From the NCBI GenBank assembly GCA_031550095.1, contig JAVBOX010000109.1, forward strand, positions 1-32,532: a DNA stretch of 32,532 nt, in the 5' to 3' direction. Of this stretch, positions 16,216-23,583 are shown one piece after another. Source of the stretch: Avichristensenella sp031550095 (GTDB taxonomy: Bacteria; Bacillota; Clostridia; Christensenellales; Aristaeellaceae). The notes below the pieces were generated by a model. It ran no database searches. It had not been told where the DNA came from and worked only from the letters and a program-made list of their open reading frames with translations. The translations under genes and the position numbers were made by a program. Each line of letters opens with the position of its first letter. Positions within the stretch are counted from its first letter, which is position 1.

Positions 16216-17937
16216 CTATTCAGTGTATTGAGCACCATAGTTCTTATAGCTATAATACCGCCTGTTTCGTTTCTTGGCGCGCTTGTGTTTTGCCCCTGTA
16301 AAGACAAGCCCAAGGATGCTCAACCTGGCTTTGCTTGCACGATGAAGCGCAGTATTCACTTCATCAATTCTGGAAACATCCCGGCGGGTAATCAGAACTG
16401 TTCCGTCCACCAGATCCGCTAGTACCAAGGCATCCGCCACCACATTGATTGGCGGCGTATCAATGATGATCAGCTCATATTCATTCCGCACGCGCATGAG
16501 CAAATCCACCATATTGCCTGAGTGGAGCATTTCAACAGGCTTAGTGGGCTTTTCCCCCGCAAACAGTATATCCAACCCCTGCCGAACATCCCGCTGAACG
16601 GCGTGATCAAAGTCGCATTGCCCCAGCAGCACGTCGGAAAGGCCATATCCACTCTGAGAAAACCGGAAATTCGAATGCTGGGTGGGCTTGCGCATGTCCG
16701 CCTCAAGAAGCAGCACCCTGCGCCCATCCATGGCCGACACAATGGCTAAATTCGCGCTGACGGAGGACTTGCCCTCCGAAGGAACAGAGCTCGTAACCAT
16801 GAGGATGCTCCGATGATTGAGCATCGCCTGGACAAAGACGCGAAACAGCTTATAGACCTCCACATCGTCTGGCGAGGAGGAAGGCGAGATGATCATCCGG
16901 TCAATCCTTTTGTATGCCTTTTTCTCCTTCATGGTCATCTTTGGGAGCTTTAGCTCTGCCTTTGGAATCGGCCTTCCATCCGGGGTTTTTCTTAGCTTCT
17001 TATGCCTTTTGGGTGTAGGGATGCTGGATAGAACCTCGTAATTCTCGAATTTTTCCAAATCCTTTTCGCTGCGGACATGCCGATCCGTCAACATTAGCAC
17101 AAGCAAAATGCCGCAGGCTAATACAATTCCTCCGATGACGCCCATGCCGATCTTAGTTAACGTTCCTTTACTGTCGGGCACTTCGGGAAGGGTGGCATAG
17201 TCGATCACTTCCACCAATCCAGCATTCACGACGCGGATGATCTCGGCTGGCGCAAACTCAGCAACAGCGTTACAGATATCCATAGAGAGCTGGGGGTTAT
17301 GCGTGGTGACGCTGATCTTCATGACCTCCGTGCCTTGCACTGGCCCAACGCGAATCAACTGTGCCAGGACATCCGGGGGAAAACCAAACCCAACCTTGGT
17401 CAAAACGGCCTCCATCACCTTGTTGCTCCGAATGACCACCATGTATGTTTCCATAAGCCGGGTCGCGGTATTTAGGTCAGCCTGGTTCGCGTACTGGTAG
17501 TTGGTTTGATTGGGGTTATTGGTGTAAACATACAATGTAGCCGAGGCGGTATAGACATCATATACATAATTATGCACATAATAGTAAGCGGCCGAACCGC
17601 CGATGGAAGCCAACAGAATAATGAGCCAAATATTTCGCAATAAAACCTTAACCAGCTTGACAAAATCGATCTCAAGCGCTTTGCCCGCTTTTTCCCGTGT
17701 ACTCACATTCGCGCTGGGCGTATAGCTTGGCTGAACCGGCGGAGGGAGCGGGGGCTGCGTCCATGGCTCGGAGGTCTCCCAAACGCCTTCGGCGCCCCGC
17801 TTTCCAAAACGACGGCGGCGGGACAGGTCTTCCGCCCGTTCCGCCTCAAGCCGTTCCTGTTCCATCCACCGCCATTCCGCGGATTCCTCGGACTGGCGTA
17901 TCGCCTCAAGTTTTTCCAATTCCGATTTCATTCTCAT
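16216..17937 (-). CDS. Wzz-type chain-length regulator fused to BY-family tyrosine kinase
   Basis: A 573-residue membrane protein. Residues 1-92 are charged and Pro-rich. TM1 (about 103-120) and TM2 (about 264-284) bracket an extracytoplasmic Wzz domain. The cytoplasmic kinase has Walker A TSSVPSEGKS (382-391), Walker A' LLLEADMRKP (409-418), Walker B LIIIDTPP (489-496) and a C-terminal tyrosine cluster (Tyr561, 562, 564, 567, 571), which is the autophosphorylation tail. Such proteins control polymer length and export of capsule or exopolysaccharide. In many Firmicutes the two parts are separate genes (CpsC and CpsD/CapA and CapB); here they are one chain, as in Proteobacteria. It follows the dehydratase gene after 61 bases and precedes the repeat-protein gene. 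The ribosome-binding site is weak; Met3 is an alternative start. Confidence 0.92.
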   Translation of the reverse strand: MRMKSELEKLEAIRQSEESAEWRWMEQERLEAERAEDLSRRRRFGKRGAEGVWETSEPWTQPPLPPPVQPSYTPSANVSTREKAGKALEIDFVKLVKVLLRNIWLIILLASIGGSAAYYYVHNYVYDVYTASATLYVYTNNPNQTNYQYANQADLNTATRLMETYMVVIRSNKVMEAVLTKVGFGFPPDVLAQLIRVGPVQGTEVMKISVTTHNPQLSMDICNAVAEFAPAEIIRVVNAGLVEVIDYATLPEVPDSKGTLTKIGMGVIGGIVLACGILLVLMLTDRHVRSEKDLEKFENYEVLSSIPTPKRHKKLRKTPDGRPIPKAELKLPKMTMKEKKAYKRIDRMIISPSSSPDDVEVYKLFRVFVQAMLNHRSILMVTSSVPSEGKSSVSANLAIVSAMDGRRVLLLEADMRKPTQHSNFRFSQSGYGLSDVLLGQCDFDHAVQRDVRQGLDILFAGEKPTKPVEMLHSGNMVDLLMRVRNEYELIIIDTPPINVVADALVLADLVDGTVLITRRDVSRIDEVNTALHRASKARLSILGLVFTGAKHKRAKKRNRRYYSYKNYGAQYTE

Positions 17938-17998
17938 GAGTTTTTAACCGTCCGATAAATTATTCAAATGGTATTTTATCCCTTTTCAACATAGATTG

Positions 17999-19879
17999 TC
18001 AACTGGCGTGTCGATTCAGCCATTCGGCTGGCTGATAGCTGGGCACAAGCCTGCTCAGGGCTTTGACCACCGCTTCATCATCCTCCTCAAGGGCCTTGAA
18101 GAGGTCTGACAGATGCGCCAGGAATATATGATCTAAAATGGCGATTGGGGGGGCCATTTGAATCTTGCTGTGCTCCGTCCGGGTGGCTGCCCGCATTTCC
18201 TCATTCATCATCAGCTCTTCGGTGATCTTTTCACCCGGCCGCAGGCCAACGATCTCAATCCTGATCTCCTTGCCTGGCGTATATCCGTAGAACTGGATCA
18301 TCTTCTTCGCTAAATCCATAATCTTGACTGGTTCACCCATATCCAGAATGTAGATGGACCCTTTATCCCCCATGGATCCAGCCTGGAGCACCAGCTGAGC
18401 GGCCTCGGGAATCGTCATAAAGTAACGCTCGATGTCCGGGTGGGTGATGGTCACGGGTCCGCCCCGCAGGATCTGGCCTTCAAATAAAGGAATCACGCTC
18501 CCATGGGACCCAAGCACGTTGCCAAAGCGCACCGCCATGCACTTCATAGAGCTGGTCTCCGCGTAATGCTGTACAAGCATCTCAGCCACGCGCTTCGTGG
18601 CACCCATTACATTGATGGGATCCACCGCCTTGTCCGTGGAGATTGCCACAAAGCGCTTAACGCCATGGGCTTTGCACGCCTCCAGCACATTATACGTTCC
18701 CAGGACATTGTTCTTAATCGCCTCAGAAGGGCAATCCTCCATCAGGGGCACATGCTTATGGGCCGCCGCGTGGAATACCACCTGGGGATGGAATCTTTCC
18801 ATTACCTCATTGAGCCGCCTAACATCCCGGATAGACCCCACCATGATGACGAGCGGGCAATCCTTGCCGAACTGTTGCTGCAACTCACACTGAAGCTCGT
18901 AGGCGCCGTTTTCGTAAATGTCAAAGACGATAAGCTTGTTGGGCTGGAAGCGGAATATTTGCCGGCACAGCTCAGAACCGATGGACCCGCCGCCCCCTGT
19001 CACAAGGACGGTCCGATCCTTCAGATAGCCGCTGATGCCCTCCATGTTCAGCTGCACCTCATCACGGGACAAAAAGTCGGAGGTGTTCAGCTTCCGAAGC
19101 TCGACAGGGGGCTCATTTTTCGCCATATAGGCCGCGTTCCTGGGATTGGTCATAATCAGCACATTGCAACGTGTGGCGTTGCAGCTGGCAACTACCTGGT
19201 TCAGCTTGTCACCCTTTAGGGAAAGGATGGCGATGATGATGGTTCGAACCTTGTATTGCTCAACCAGGCGTGGAATATCGTCCAAAGAACCCTTCACCGG
19301 CACTTCCTGAATGCGCAGGTTGCGCTTTTGCGGATCGTCGTCCACCATGACGACGGGGCGGCCGTAGGCGGCCCGGTTCCGGTTGCACATCCCAATAACC
19401 TGGGCAGCCCCTTCTCCCGCGCCGACAATGAGAACCGGCGCGTAATCCCGATGGGCTCGGAAGTTGAACAAATCCTGGCGGTCGTTGAAGGCCCGCCAAG
19501 CAAGCCTGGCCACACAGCAAAAAAACGCTGTCAGCATGCCGCACATGACCAGCACAATGATGGGCACATCCCAGCCAAGCAGCATCCGCAAAATCACAGT
19601 AAGGGACATCGCCAGCATGGAATAACCCGCCGTCCTGAGAATATCGCTATGCCCGGCGTAACCCCATATCGTCTGATAGGACCGGCCCGCCACAAACAAA
19701 ACCGCGTAGACAAGCAGTATCATCCACCAGTACCGGGCGGATACAAACGATTGCTCATGAGGTGAACTGGAATAGTAATGAAACCCCACCGTCAAAAACA
19801 GGGCAATGAACACAAATGCCATATCCGTGACAAGCAGAAGATTCTTGCGAATCAACGCGCGGCCTCTCCCATGTAACAT
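17999..19879 (-). CDS. PglF/CapD/FlaA1-type nucleotide-sugar 4,6-dehydratase or epimerase
   Basis: A membrane-bound short-chain dehydrogenase family enzyme, 626 residues from the chosen start. About four N-terminal membrane helices lead into a first Rossmann-like part (VLIVGAGEGA). The catalytic domain follows, with VLVTGGGGSIGSELC for NAD(P) (about 291-305), HAAAHKHVPLMED, and STDKAVDPINVMGATKR (about 414-430). In that last motif a Met stands where classical SDRs have Tyr, as in PglF-like UDP-GlcNAc 4,6-dehydratases. The product would feed aminotransferases such as the DegT protein. The frame is open to a TTG at 19954, overlapping the upstream gene, and ATG 19909 is possible. ATG 19879 is preferred because AAGGAAG lies about 10 bases upstream, while the other two have no ribosome-binding site. 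Confidence 0.9.
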   Translation of the reverse strand: MLHGRGRALIRKNLLLVTDMAFVFIALFLTVGFHYYSSSPHEQSFVSARYWWMILLVYAVLFVAGRSYQTIWGYAGHSDILRTAGYSMLAMSLTVILRMLLGWDVPIIVLVMCGMLTAFFCCVARLAWRAFNDRQDLFNFRAHRDYAPVLIVGAGEGAAQVIGMCNRNRAAYGRPVVMVDDDPQKRNLRIQEVPVKGSLDDIPRLVEQYKVRTIIIAILSLKGDKLNQVVASCNATRCNVLIMTNPRNAAYMAKNEPPVELRKLNTSDFLSRDEVQLNMEGISGYLKDRTVLVTGGGGSIGSELCRQIFRFQPNKLIVFDIYENGAYELQCELQQQFGKDCPLVIMVGSIRDVRRLNEVMERFHPQVVFHAAAHKHVPLMEDCPSEAIKNNVLGTYNVLEACKAHGVKRFVAISTDKAVDPINVMGATKRVAEMLVQHYAETSSMKCMAVRFGNVLGSHGSVIPLFEGQILRGGPVTITHPDIERYFMTIPEAAQLVLQAGSMGDKGSIYILDMGEPVKIMDLAKKMIQFYGYTPGKEIRIEIVGLRPGEKITEELMMNEEMRAATRTEHSKIQMAPPIAILDHIFLAHLSDLFKALEEDDEAVVKALSRLVPSYQPAEWLNRHAS

Positions 19880-19925
19880 GTCAATCACGCTTCCTTGCCT
19901 TCCTTGCATTTTAAGCGAAGAGTTA

Positions 19926-20468
19926 TCATTTGTTTGCTTCGTCAGCCCAATCAAATGCCAGCCAAACGTAGTACGTTCTGTCGTAAATCGGGATTTCGAC
20001 CCGGGCTCGTCTGCGCTGTTTGTTCACTTTTGTTATTCTATCGCTGACATATGCCAGCGGGCCTTCAAGGATCCTTATTCGCTCTCCCTCACGAATGGCC
20101 TTTGACTTGCCGATCAACCCATGGTTCACATAAAACCATGCCGCGAACTCCGCGTCACACCCTTTCAGCTCATAGTCCTCCACATCATAGTGGAGAATAT
20201 TGACCACCGTCGGGATCTTGAGGATGCGGCTAACGGGAAGTTCATCCCTCAAGAAAAGAAAAACATAGCCCGGAAGGAGAAAATACTCCCGATCCTCCCA
20301 AGCGCCGCCCGTATAAATGTGACACGTCAGCATAGGCGAAAACGCCTCTCCGCCTGTCAGATTGGAAAGCAGGAGCGCGGTCAGCTGCTCGCTTCCCGTC
20401 GCACAGAATACGCAATACTTCTTTGCCTGCATCGCCGCGTCGTTTCGGTCTGTCAAGGCGCTTTGCAT
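19926..20468 (-). CDS. NusG-like antitermination factor (UpxY/LoaP type)
   Basis: A 180-residue NusG paralog. An NGN-type domain starts at KKYCVFCATGSEQ and includes FLLPGYVFLFLRDE, the hallmark of specialised NusG proteins. A C-terminal KOW segment begins IREGERIRILEGPLAYV. Proteins of this kind (RfaH, UpxY, LoaP) travel with RNA polymerase and suppress termination across long polysaccharide or secondary-metabolite operons. It is the first recognisable gene after a perfect promoter (20927-20955) with a leader of about 450 bases. That fits an RNA-loaded antiterminator acting on its own 17-kb operon. ATG 20468 is chosen because AAGGGG precedes it by 9 bases; a TTG at 20498 is possible. Confidence 0.85.
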   Translation of the reverse strand: MQSALTDRNDAAMQAKKYCVFCATGSEQLTALLLSNLTGGEAFSPMLTCHIYTGGAWEDREYFLLPGYVFLFLRDELPVSRILKIPTVVNILHYDVEDYELKGCDAEFAAWFYVNHGLIGKSKAIREGERIRILEGPLAYVSDRITKVNKQRRRARVEIPIYDRTYYVWLAFDWADEANK

Positions 20469-20494
20469 TGGTTTCATCCCCTTGCTCGCCACAA

Positions 20495-20749
20495 TCAAAT
20501 CCGTATGGATTTCAAATCATACAGGGCAAAGCTTCGCCATCCGCCTTCCCGCTGTTTGGGAAAGCGCACTCCGGAGTGTATTGTTAGCATTTGAAAACCG
20601 TCAAACAATCCGTATTGGCCAGCTTCATAACGCCTGTCAGGGATGAATCTATAGCATTCGGCATCCTTGTGGGTTAAGCAGCGCAAGAGGAAAGCAAGGT
20701 CACGCAAAAGATCGTTACATTTCTGCCATTTCCGTTCGATACGGATCAA
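20495..20749 (-). CDS. Possible 84-codon leader ORF
   Basis: An open frame in the operon leader, directly ahead of the NusG-like gene. It can only start at TTG (20747-20749) and lacks a clear ribosome-binding site, but its composition is protein-like (FIPDRRYEAGQYGLFDGF near the middle). I recognise no family. It may be a small gene, or the region may act as structured leader RNA and the frame be accidental. Confidence 0.25.
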   Translation of the reverse strand: MIRIERKWQKCNDLLRDLAFLLRCLTHKDAECYRFIPDRRYEAGQYGLFDGFQMLTIHSGVRFPKQREGGWRSFALYDLKSIRI

Positions 20750-20926
20750 AGCGTTTATTCTTTAGCGATACGGTGGAATGACCTTCCTACGACAATAGGG
20801 AAGCGCGGCGTTTTTTCAGGGAAATGCTGTTCTTTGCAACAATTTCGTAATTATGTATTTTCATGCATCTCGCCGCCATTTGCCCATTTTAGCTATCTGC
20901 TCACGTGTGTAGTTTCAACCAATTGA

Positions 20927-20955
20927 ATTATACTACTTCCTTCCAGTTATGTCAA
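20927..20955 (-). promoter_or_regulatory. Perfect consensus promoter of the polysaccharide/RiPP unit
   Basis: Minus-strand TTGACA (20950-20955), a 17-base spacer and TATAAT (20927-20932). Transcription would start near 20920 and reach the NusG-like gene after about 450 bases of leader. No other promoter of this quality was seen between here and 3448 on this strand. Confidence 0.85.
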
Positions 20956-21278
20956 GAAGCGTGTTTCCGCAATTTTCCATACTTGGTTCGACTTTTTTCG
21001 CGTCAAGAGAAAATTCATTATCCGTTTTTATCATCAACGCATCCTTCAAACGCGAGTAAAACCATGCAATTTGTTTTTTGAGCTTCGCCAAAAATGTAAC
21101 ATGGATCGTTACGAAAATACGAAGCCAGCCGAGCGTCATTCCAATTATTACAAAATCAAGAAAAAAATTAACAAAATAACGCAAGAAATTGTGTTTCCAT
21201 GCCGATGACAAAAACAATTTTTCCATAACGCCTTCAGGCGGCAAATGCGCAATCTGCCAAGATGAAAAAACTACGGAT
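20956..21278. other. AT-rich intergenic region
   Basis: This lies between the end of the FAH-family gene and the operon promoter. A minus-strand frame of 127 codons crosses it and overlaps the 3' end of the FAH gene in another frame. It runs through the promoter's -35 and spacer, has no ribosome-binding site and matches nothing I know, so I do not call it a gene. No strong terminator was found for the FAH gene. Confidence 0.45.
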
Positions 21279-22058
21279 TTATTCAACCGGATTGCAAAGA
21301 ACCCCAATTTCACCAATTTCTACCTCCACCACATCCCCCGCTTTCAGGAAAACCGGGGGATTCCTGGCAAACCCCACCCCTTCCGGCGTCCCCGTCATGA
21401 TCAAGGTTCCAGGCAAAAGCGTCATGTTCCGGGAGCAATAGCTGATAAGCTTTGGTATGCCGAAAATCATTTGATCCGTCGAGGACTGTTGAAGCGTAGC
21501 CCCATTGACGCGGGTGGCAATGGATAGCTTTCCAGGATTCAGGTCCGTAACAATCCAAGGGCCGATGGGGCAGAAGGTATCAAAGGATTTTCCACGGGCC
21601 CACTGGGTATCCAGCCGAATCTGGCAATCTCTGGCGCTTACATCGTTTCCGCACGTATACCCCAGCACATAGTCCAGGGCTTCCGCCTCTGAAACATCCT
21701 TCGCCGTTTTGCCAATTACGGCTACGAGCTCGCATTCAAAATCCACCTCATCGGGAGCAATGGCGGGTCGAATGATCGGTGCGCCGGGATGATTCAGGCT
21801 GGTGGTGGCTTTGAGAAAGATCAATGGCCGCTCCGGAACCTCCATATCGCTTTCCTGGGCGTGTGTTTTATAGTTCAGCCCAATGGCGATGATGTTCGGA
21901 GGCACTACAGGCGCCAACAAGCCCACGTCGGACAAAGGAATCGTCTCCCCGGTAACATCACGGGCGCCAAACAGATCCCCCTTTAGAACATGGACCATTT
22001 CATCCTGAACCAAGCCATGCAGAACCAGCCCATGGTGTTGAAAGCGAATGTATTTCAT
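21279..22058 (-). CDS. Fumarylacetoacetate hydrolase (FAH)-family protein
   Basis: A 259-residue soluble enzyme of typical FAHD length. The metal-binding segment DEVDFECELVAVIG has the family's Asp/Glu-x-Glu pattern. IGLNYKTHAQE, FLKATTSLNHPGAPI, YTCGNDVSARDCQ and the C-terminal TGTPEGVGF are all FAH hallmarks. Family members hydrolyse or decarboxylate acylpyruvates and related 2-oxo acids; the substrate here cannot be assigned. The ATG follows GAAGGAG. It stands alone between a hairpin array upstream and the operon promoter downstream. Confidence 0.92.
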   Translation of the reverse strand: MKYIRFQHHGLVLHGLVQDEMVHVLKGDLFGARDVTGETIPLSDVGLLAPVVPPNIIAIGLNYKTHAQESDMEVPERPLIFLKATTSLNHPGAPIIRPAIAPDEVDFECELVAVIGKTAKDVSEAEALDYVLGYTCGNDVSARDCQIRLDTQWARGKSFDTFCPIGPWIVTDLNPGKLSIATRVNGATLQQSSTDQMIFGIPKLISYCSRNMTLLPGTLIMTGTPEGVGFARNPPVFLKAGDVVEVEIGEIGVLCNPVE

Positions 22059-22100
22059 AAGGCTTCTCCTTCAAAGATATCGATCCAGAAAAAAGCGACC

Positions 22101-22348
22101 GAGGCAATGCCTTGCCACAGCGTGTCGACAAAGTCGACACGCTCGAACGGAATGCACTATGCATTCCGTTTGACTGCACGGCCTTCCGGCCGTGAAAGGA
22201 ATGATTTCAGGCGGCAAGCCGCTTGAAAACTCCCCGCCCGCCCCGCAAAGCCGGGCGATCCGATTGCATATAACGGGGCTGCGGCCCCTTCATGCATCCC
22301 TGGTTGAGGTGCCGGGGTTTGTTGATGGTCTGAGGCAATGCCTTGCCA
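22101..22348. repeat. Array of about eight consecutive hairpins bounded by 17-base direct repeats
   Basis: Palindromes follow one another almost without gaps. GGCAA/TTGCC is at 22103-22116. An 11-bp stem with loop AAA is at 22119-22143, and another with loop CTA at 22146-22170. CACGGCC/GGCCGTG is at 22177-22194, followed by an 11-bp stem with one G-T at 22205-22228. CGCCCG/CGGGCG spans 22235-22257 and GGGGC/GCCCC 22275-22288. The first hairpin recurs at 22334-22347. The 17-base GAGGCAATGCCTTGCCA bounds the array on both sides (22101-22117 and 22332-22348). It lies just upstream of the FAH start on that gene's 5' side. No coding content. It may be a mosaic of short palindromic repeats or a structured RNA. 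Confidence 0.75.
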
Positions 22349-22395
22349 TTATAACAGTTTTATCCATTATTTTCCAGATATTGCCCCATAAAATC

Positions 22396-22561
22396 TAGGG
22401 CAACAGCGCACAAAGGAGCGGCGCCGGCATTGCGAGAGATTTTCGCGCTGATCAAGGAGCCTGGAGGAAGCCGTAGCAGCCCTACGGCGACCGTAAGAGC
22501 GACACAGAGAGCGCGAAAAGATCCGCAAAGACGGTGTGCGCGATTGTGCGGTGTTGCCCTA
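22396..22561 (+). mobile_element. TA-flanked MITE-like element, family 1, copy A
   Basis: A 162-base element (22398-22559) between TA dinucleotides. Ends are inverted repeats GGGCAACAGCGCACAA and its partner ending in GTGCGGTGTTGCCC. Core: TTGCG pairs with CGCAA around the conserved GAGAGAT / AGATC internal loop, TTTTCGCGCT pairs with AGCGCGAAAA, and a CGTAGCAGCCCTACG hairpin lies inside. Its right TA is also the left TA of the next element. Confidence 0.8.
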
Positions 22562-22721
22562 GGGCAATTTCTGAAAACATAGCGCATAGATTGGCGAGAG
22601 ATTTTGCCGTCTAGCTAAGATGAGGGAGCGAGGCGTCGTAGCGCTACGCTAAGCGGACGAGGCAACGCGAGAAGGCAAAAGATCCGCCAGGATGTGGGCT
22701 ATGTTTTCGAGGAATGCTCTA
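22560..22721 (+). mobile_element. TA-flanked MITE-like element, family 2, copy 1
   Basis: A 158-base element (22562-22719). The left end is GGGCAATTTCTGAAAACATA; the right end is a degenerate inverse ending in GAATGCTC, then TA. Core: TGGCG pairs with CGCCA around the GAGAGAT / AGATC loop and TTTTGCC pairs with GGCAAAA. A second copy in the opposite orientation sits at 29660-29820. Confidence 0.8.
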
Positions 22722-22831
22722 AACCGAAAACAAGACAAAAAACTTTTCACAACCCTATAAACCGGTGAGAGATTGTGGAAAAATAGGTAACTAATAGTAT
22801 AAGGGGAGACTATGAATCAGGAAATCAACAC

Positions 22832-22997
22832 TAGGGCAACACCGAACAATCGCGCACGCCGTCTTTGCGGATCTTTTCGCGCTCTCTGTGTCGCTCTTAC
22901 GGTCGCCATAGCGCCGCTACGGCTTCCTCCAGGCTTCTTGATCAGCACGAAAATCTCTCGCAATGCCAGCAACGCTCCTTTGTGCGGTGTCGCCCTA
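22832..22997 (-). mobile_element. TA-flanked MITE-like element, family 1, copy B (inverted)
   Basis: A 162-base copy (22834-22995) in reverse orientation to copy A. It is inserted 20 bases after an ATG (22812) that has a GGGGAG site upstream. Removing the element and one TA leaves only a 12-codon frame, so the insertion site was probably not an intact gene. With the element present, a frame of 64 codons runs from that ATG through the whole element to a TAA just outside it. Confidence 0.8.
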
Positions 22998-23215
22998 GGG
23001 GATTAATTGAATAATGTGATATAATAAATACATAGATAAAATAGACTTACCCAACCATGCGGGACACAAAAAGGCGACAGGATGCTGTTGGCGCCATCCG
23101 AGGAGCGGGAGATCCCCGGCGCCACCATCGACAAGACGCCCCATCAGGTGAAGATGGGCGGATTTATGGACACGGCAGAGCATTTCGGAATACGCTGTCA
23201 GAACGCATAAAAAAA
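22998..23215. other. Gene-poor segment with a possible coding fragment
   Basis: AT-rich at first, then a plus-strand frame of 43 codons (23080-23211) with protein-like content (APSEEREIPGATIDKT, later TAEHFGIRC). I cannot identify it. It abuts the IS630 remnant, whose left part is missing, so it may belong to a different decayed gene. Confidence 0.25.
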
Positions 23216-23562
23216 GCTCTTCGCGTGACGCGCCGCGCAAGGTGTTTCTGATTCTGTACAACCCGTGCGCACATCACGGAAAGCTGGCGCAAAAATGGCT
23301 CTCCGATCGCAAAGCGAGGATCGAGGTCTTCTTTCCGTTATCTTACGCGCATGATATACAACCCTGATGAATATCTCAACCACGCGCTCAAGCGCAGCGC
23401 TCATTCAGGCGAACATCACCCACTGTCTAAGACATCATCCACAAAACTCAGTCCTTCATGCGCGGATTGCGGCATCGCAAGAATAGGGTCTCCGCTTTCT
23501 TCCAACATCCTAAACTCGCTTTCCTCCGCCGCCAATCCCTACCGTTCGGTGCCGGAGCAATA
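23216..23562 (+). pseudogene. IS630-family transposase remnant with right terminal repeat
   Basis: Three frames in sequence give the C-terminal third of an IS630/Tc1-type transposase. KVFLILYNPCAHHGKLAQKW starts at 23239, NPDEYLNHALKRSAHSGE at 23360, and a tail SFMRGLRHRKNRVSAFFQHP ends just before 23550. At least two frameshifts and a tandem TGA TGA break it. The catalytic Asp of the usual LILDN is Tyr (LILYN), so it is dead. The 5' part and left end are missing. The right end, GGTGCCGGAGCAA followed by TA (23561-23562), is the terminal repeat and nearly matches the family-3 MITE at 1-161. The last frame reads on into the response-regulator gene, whose own start is further down. Confidence 0.75.
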
Positions 23563-23583
23563 TCCAATGGGAGGAGGGGTATC

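Noticed and set aside
20933..21316. A 127-codon minus-strand frame upstream of the big operon
   Set aside because: It overlaps the FAH 3' end and the perfect promoter's -35 box and spacer, and its composition follows the local AT-richness.
22101..22348. CRISPR array
   Set aside because: The palindromes differ from one another, there are no equal spacers, and no cas gene is present.
23458..23583. N-terminal extension of the response regulator
   Set aside because: This stretch matches the C-terminal tail of IS630 transposases and the element's end; a strong ribosome-binding site supports the start at 23584.
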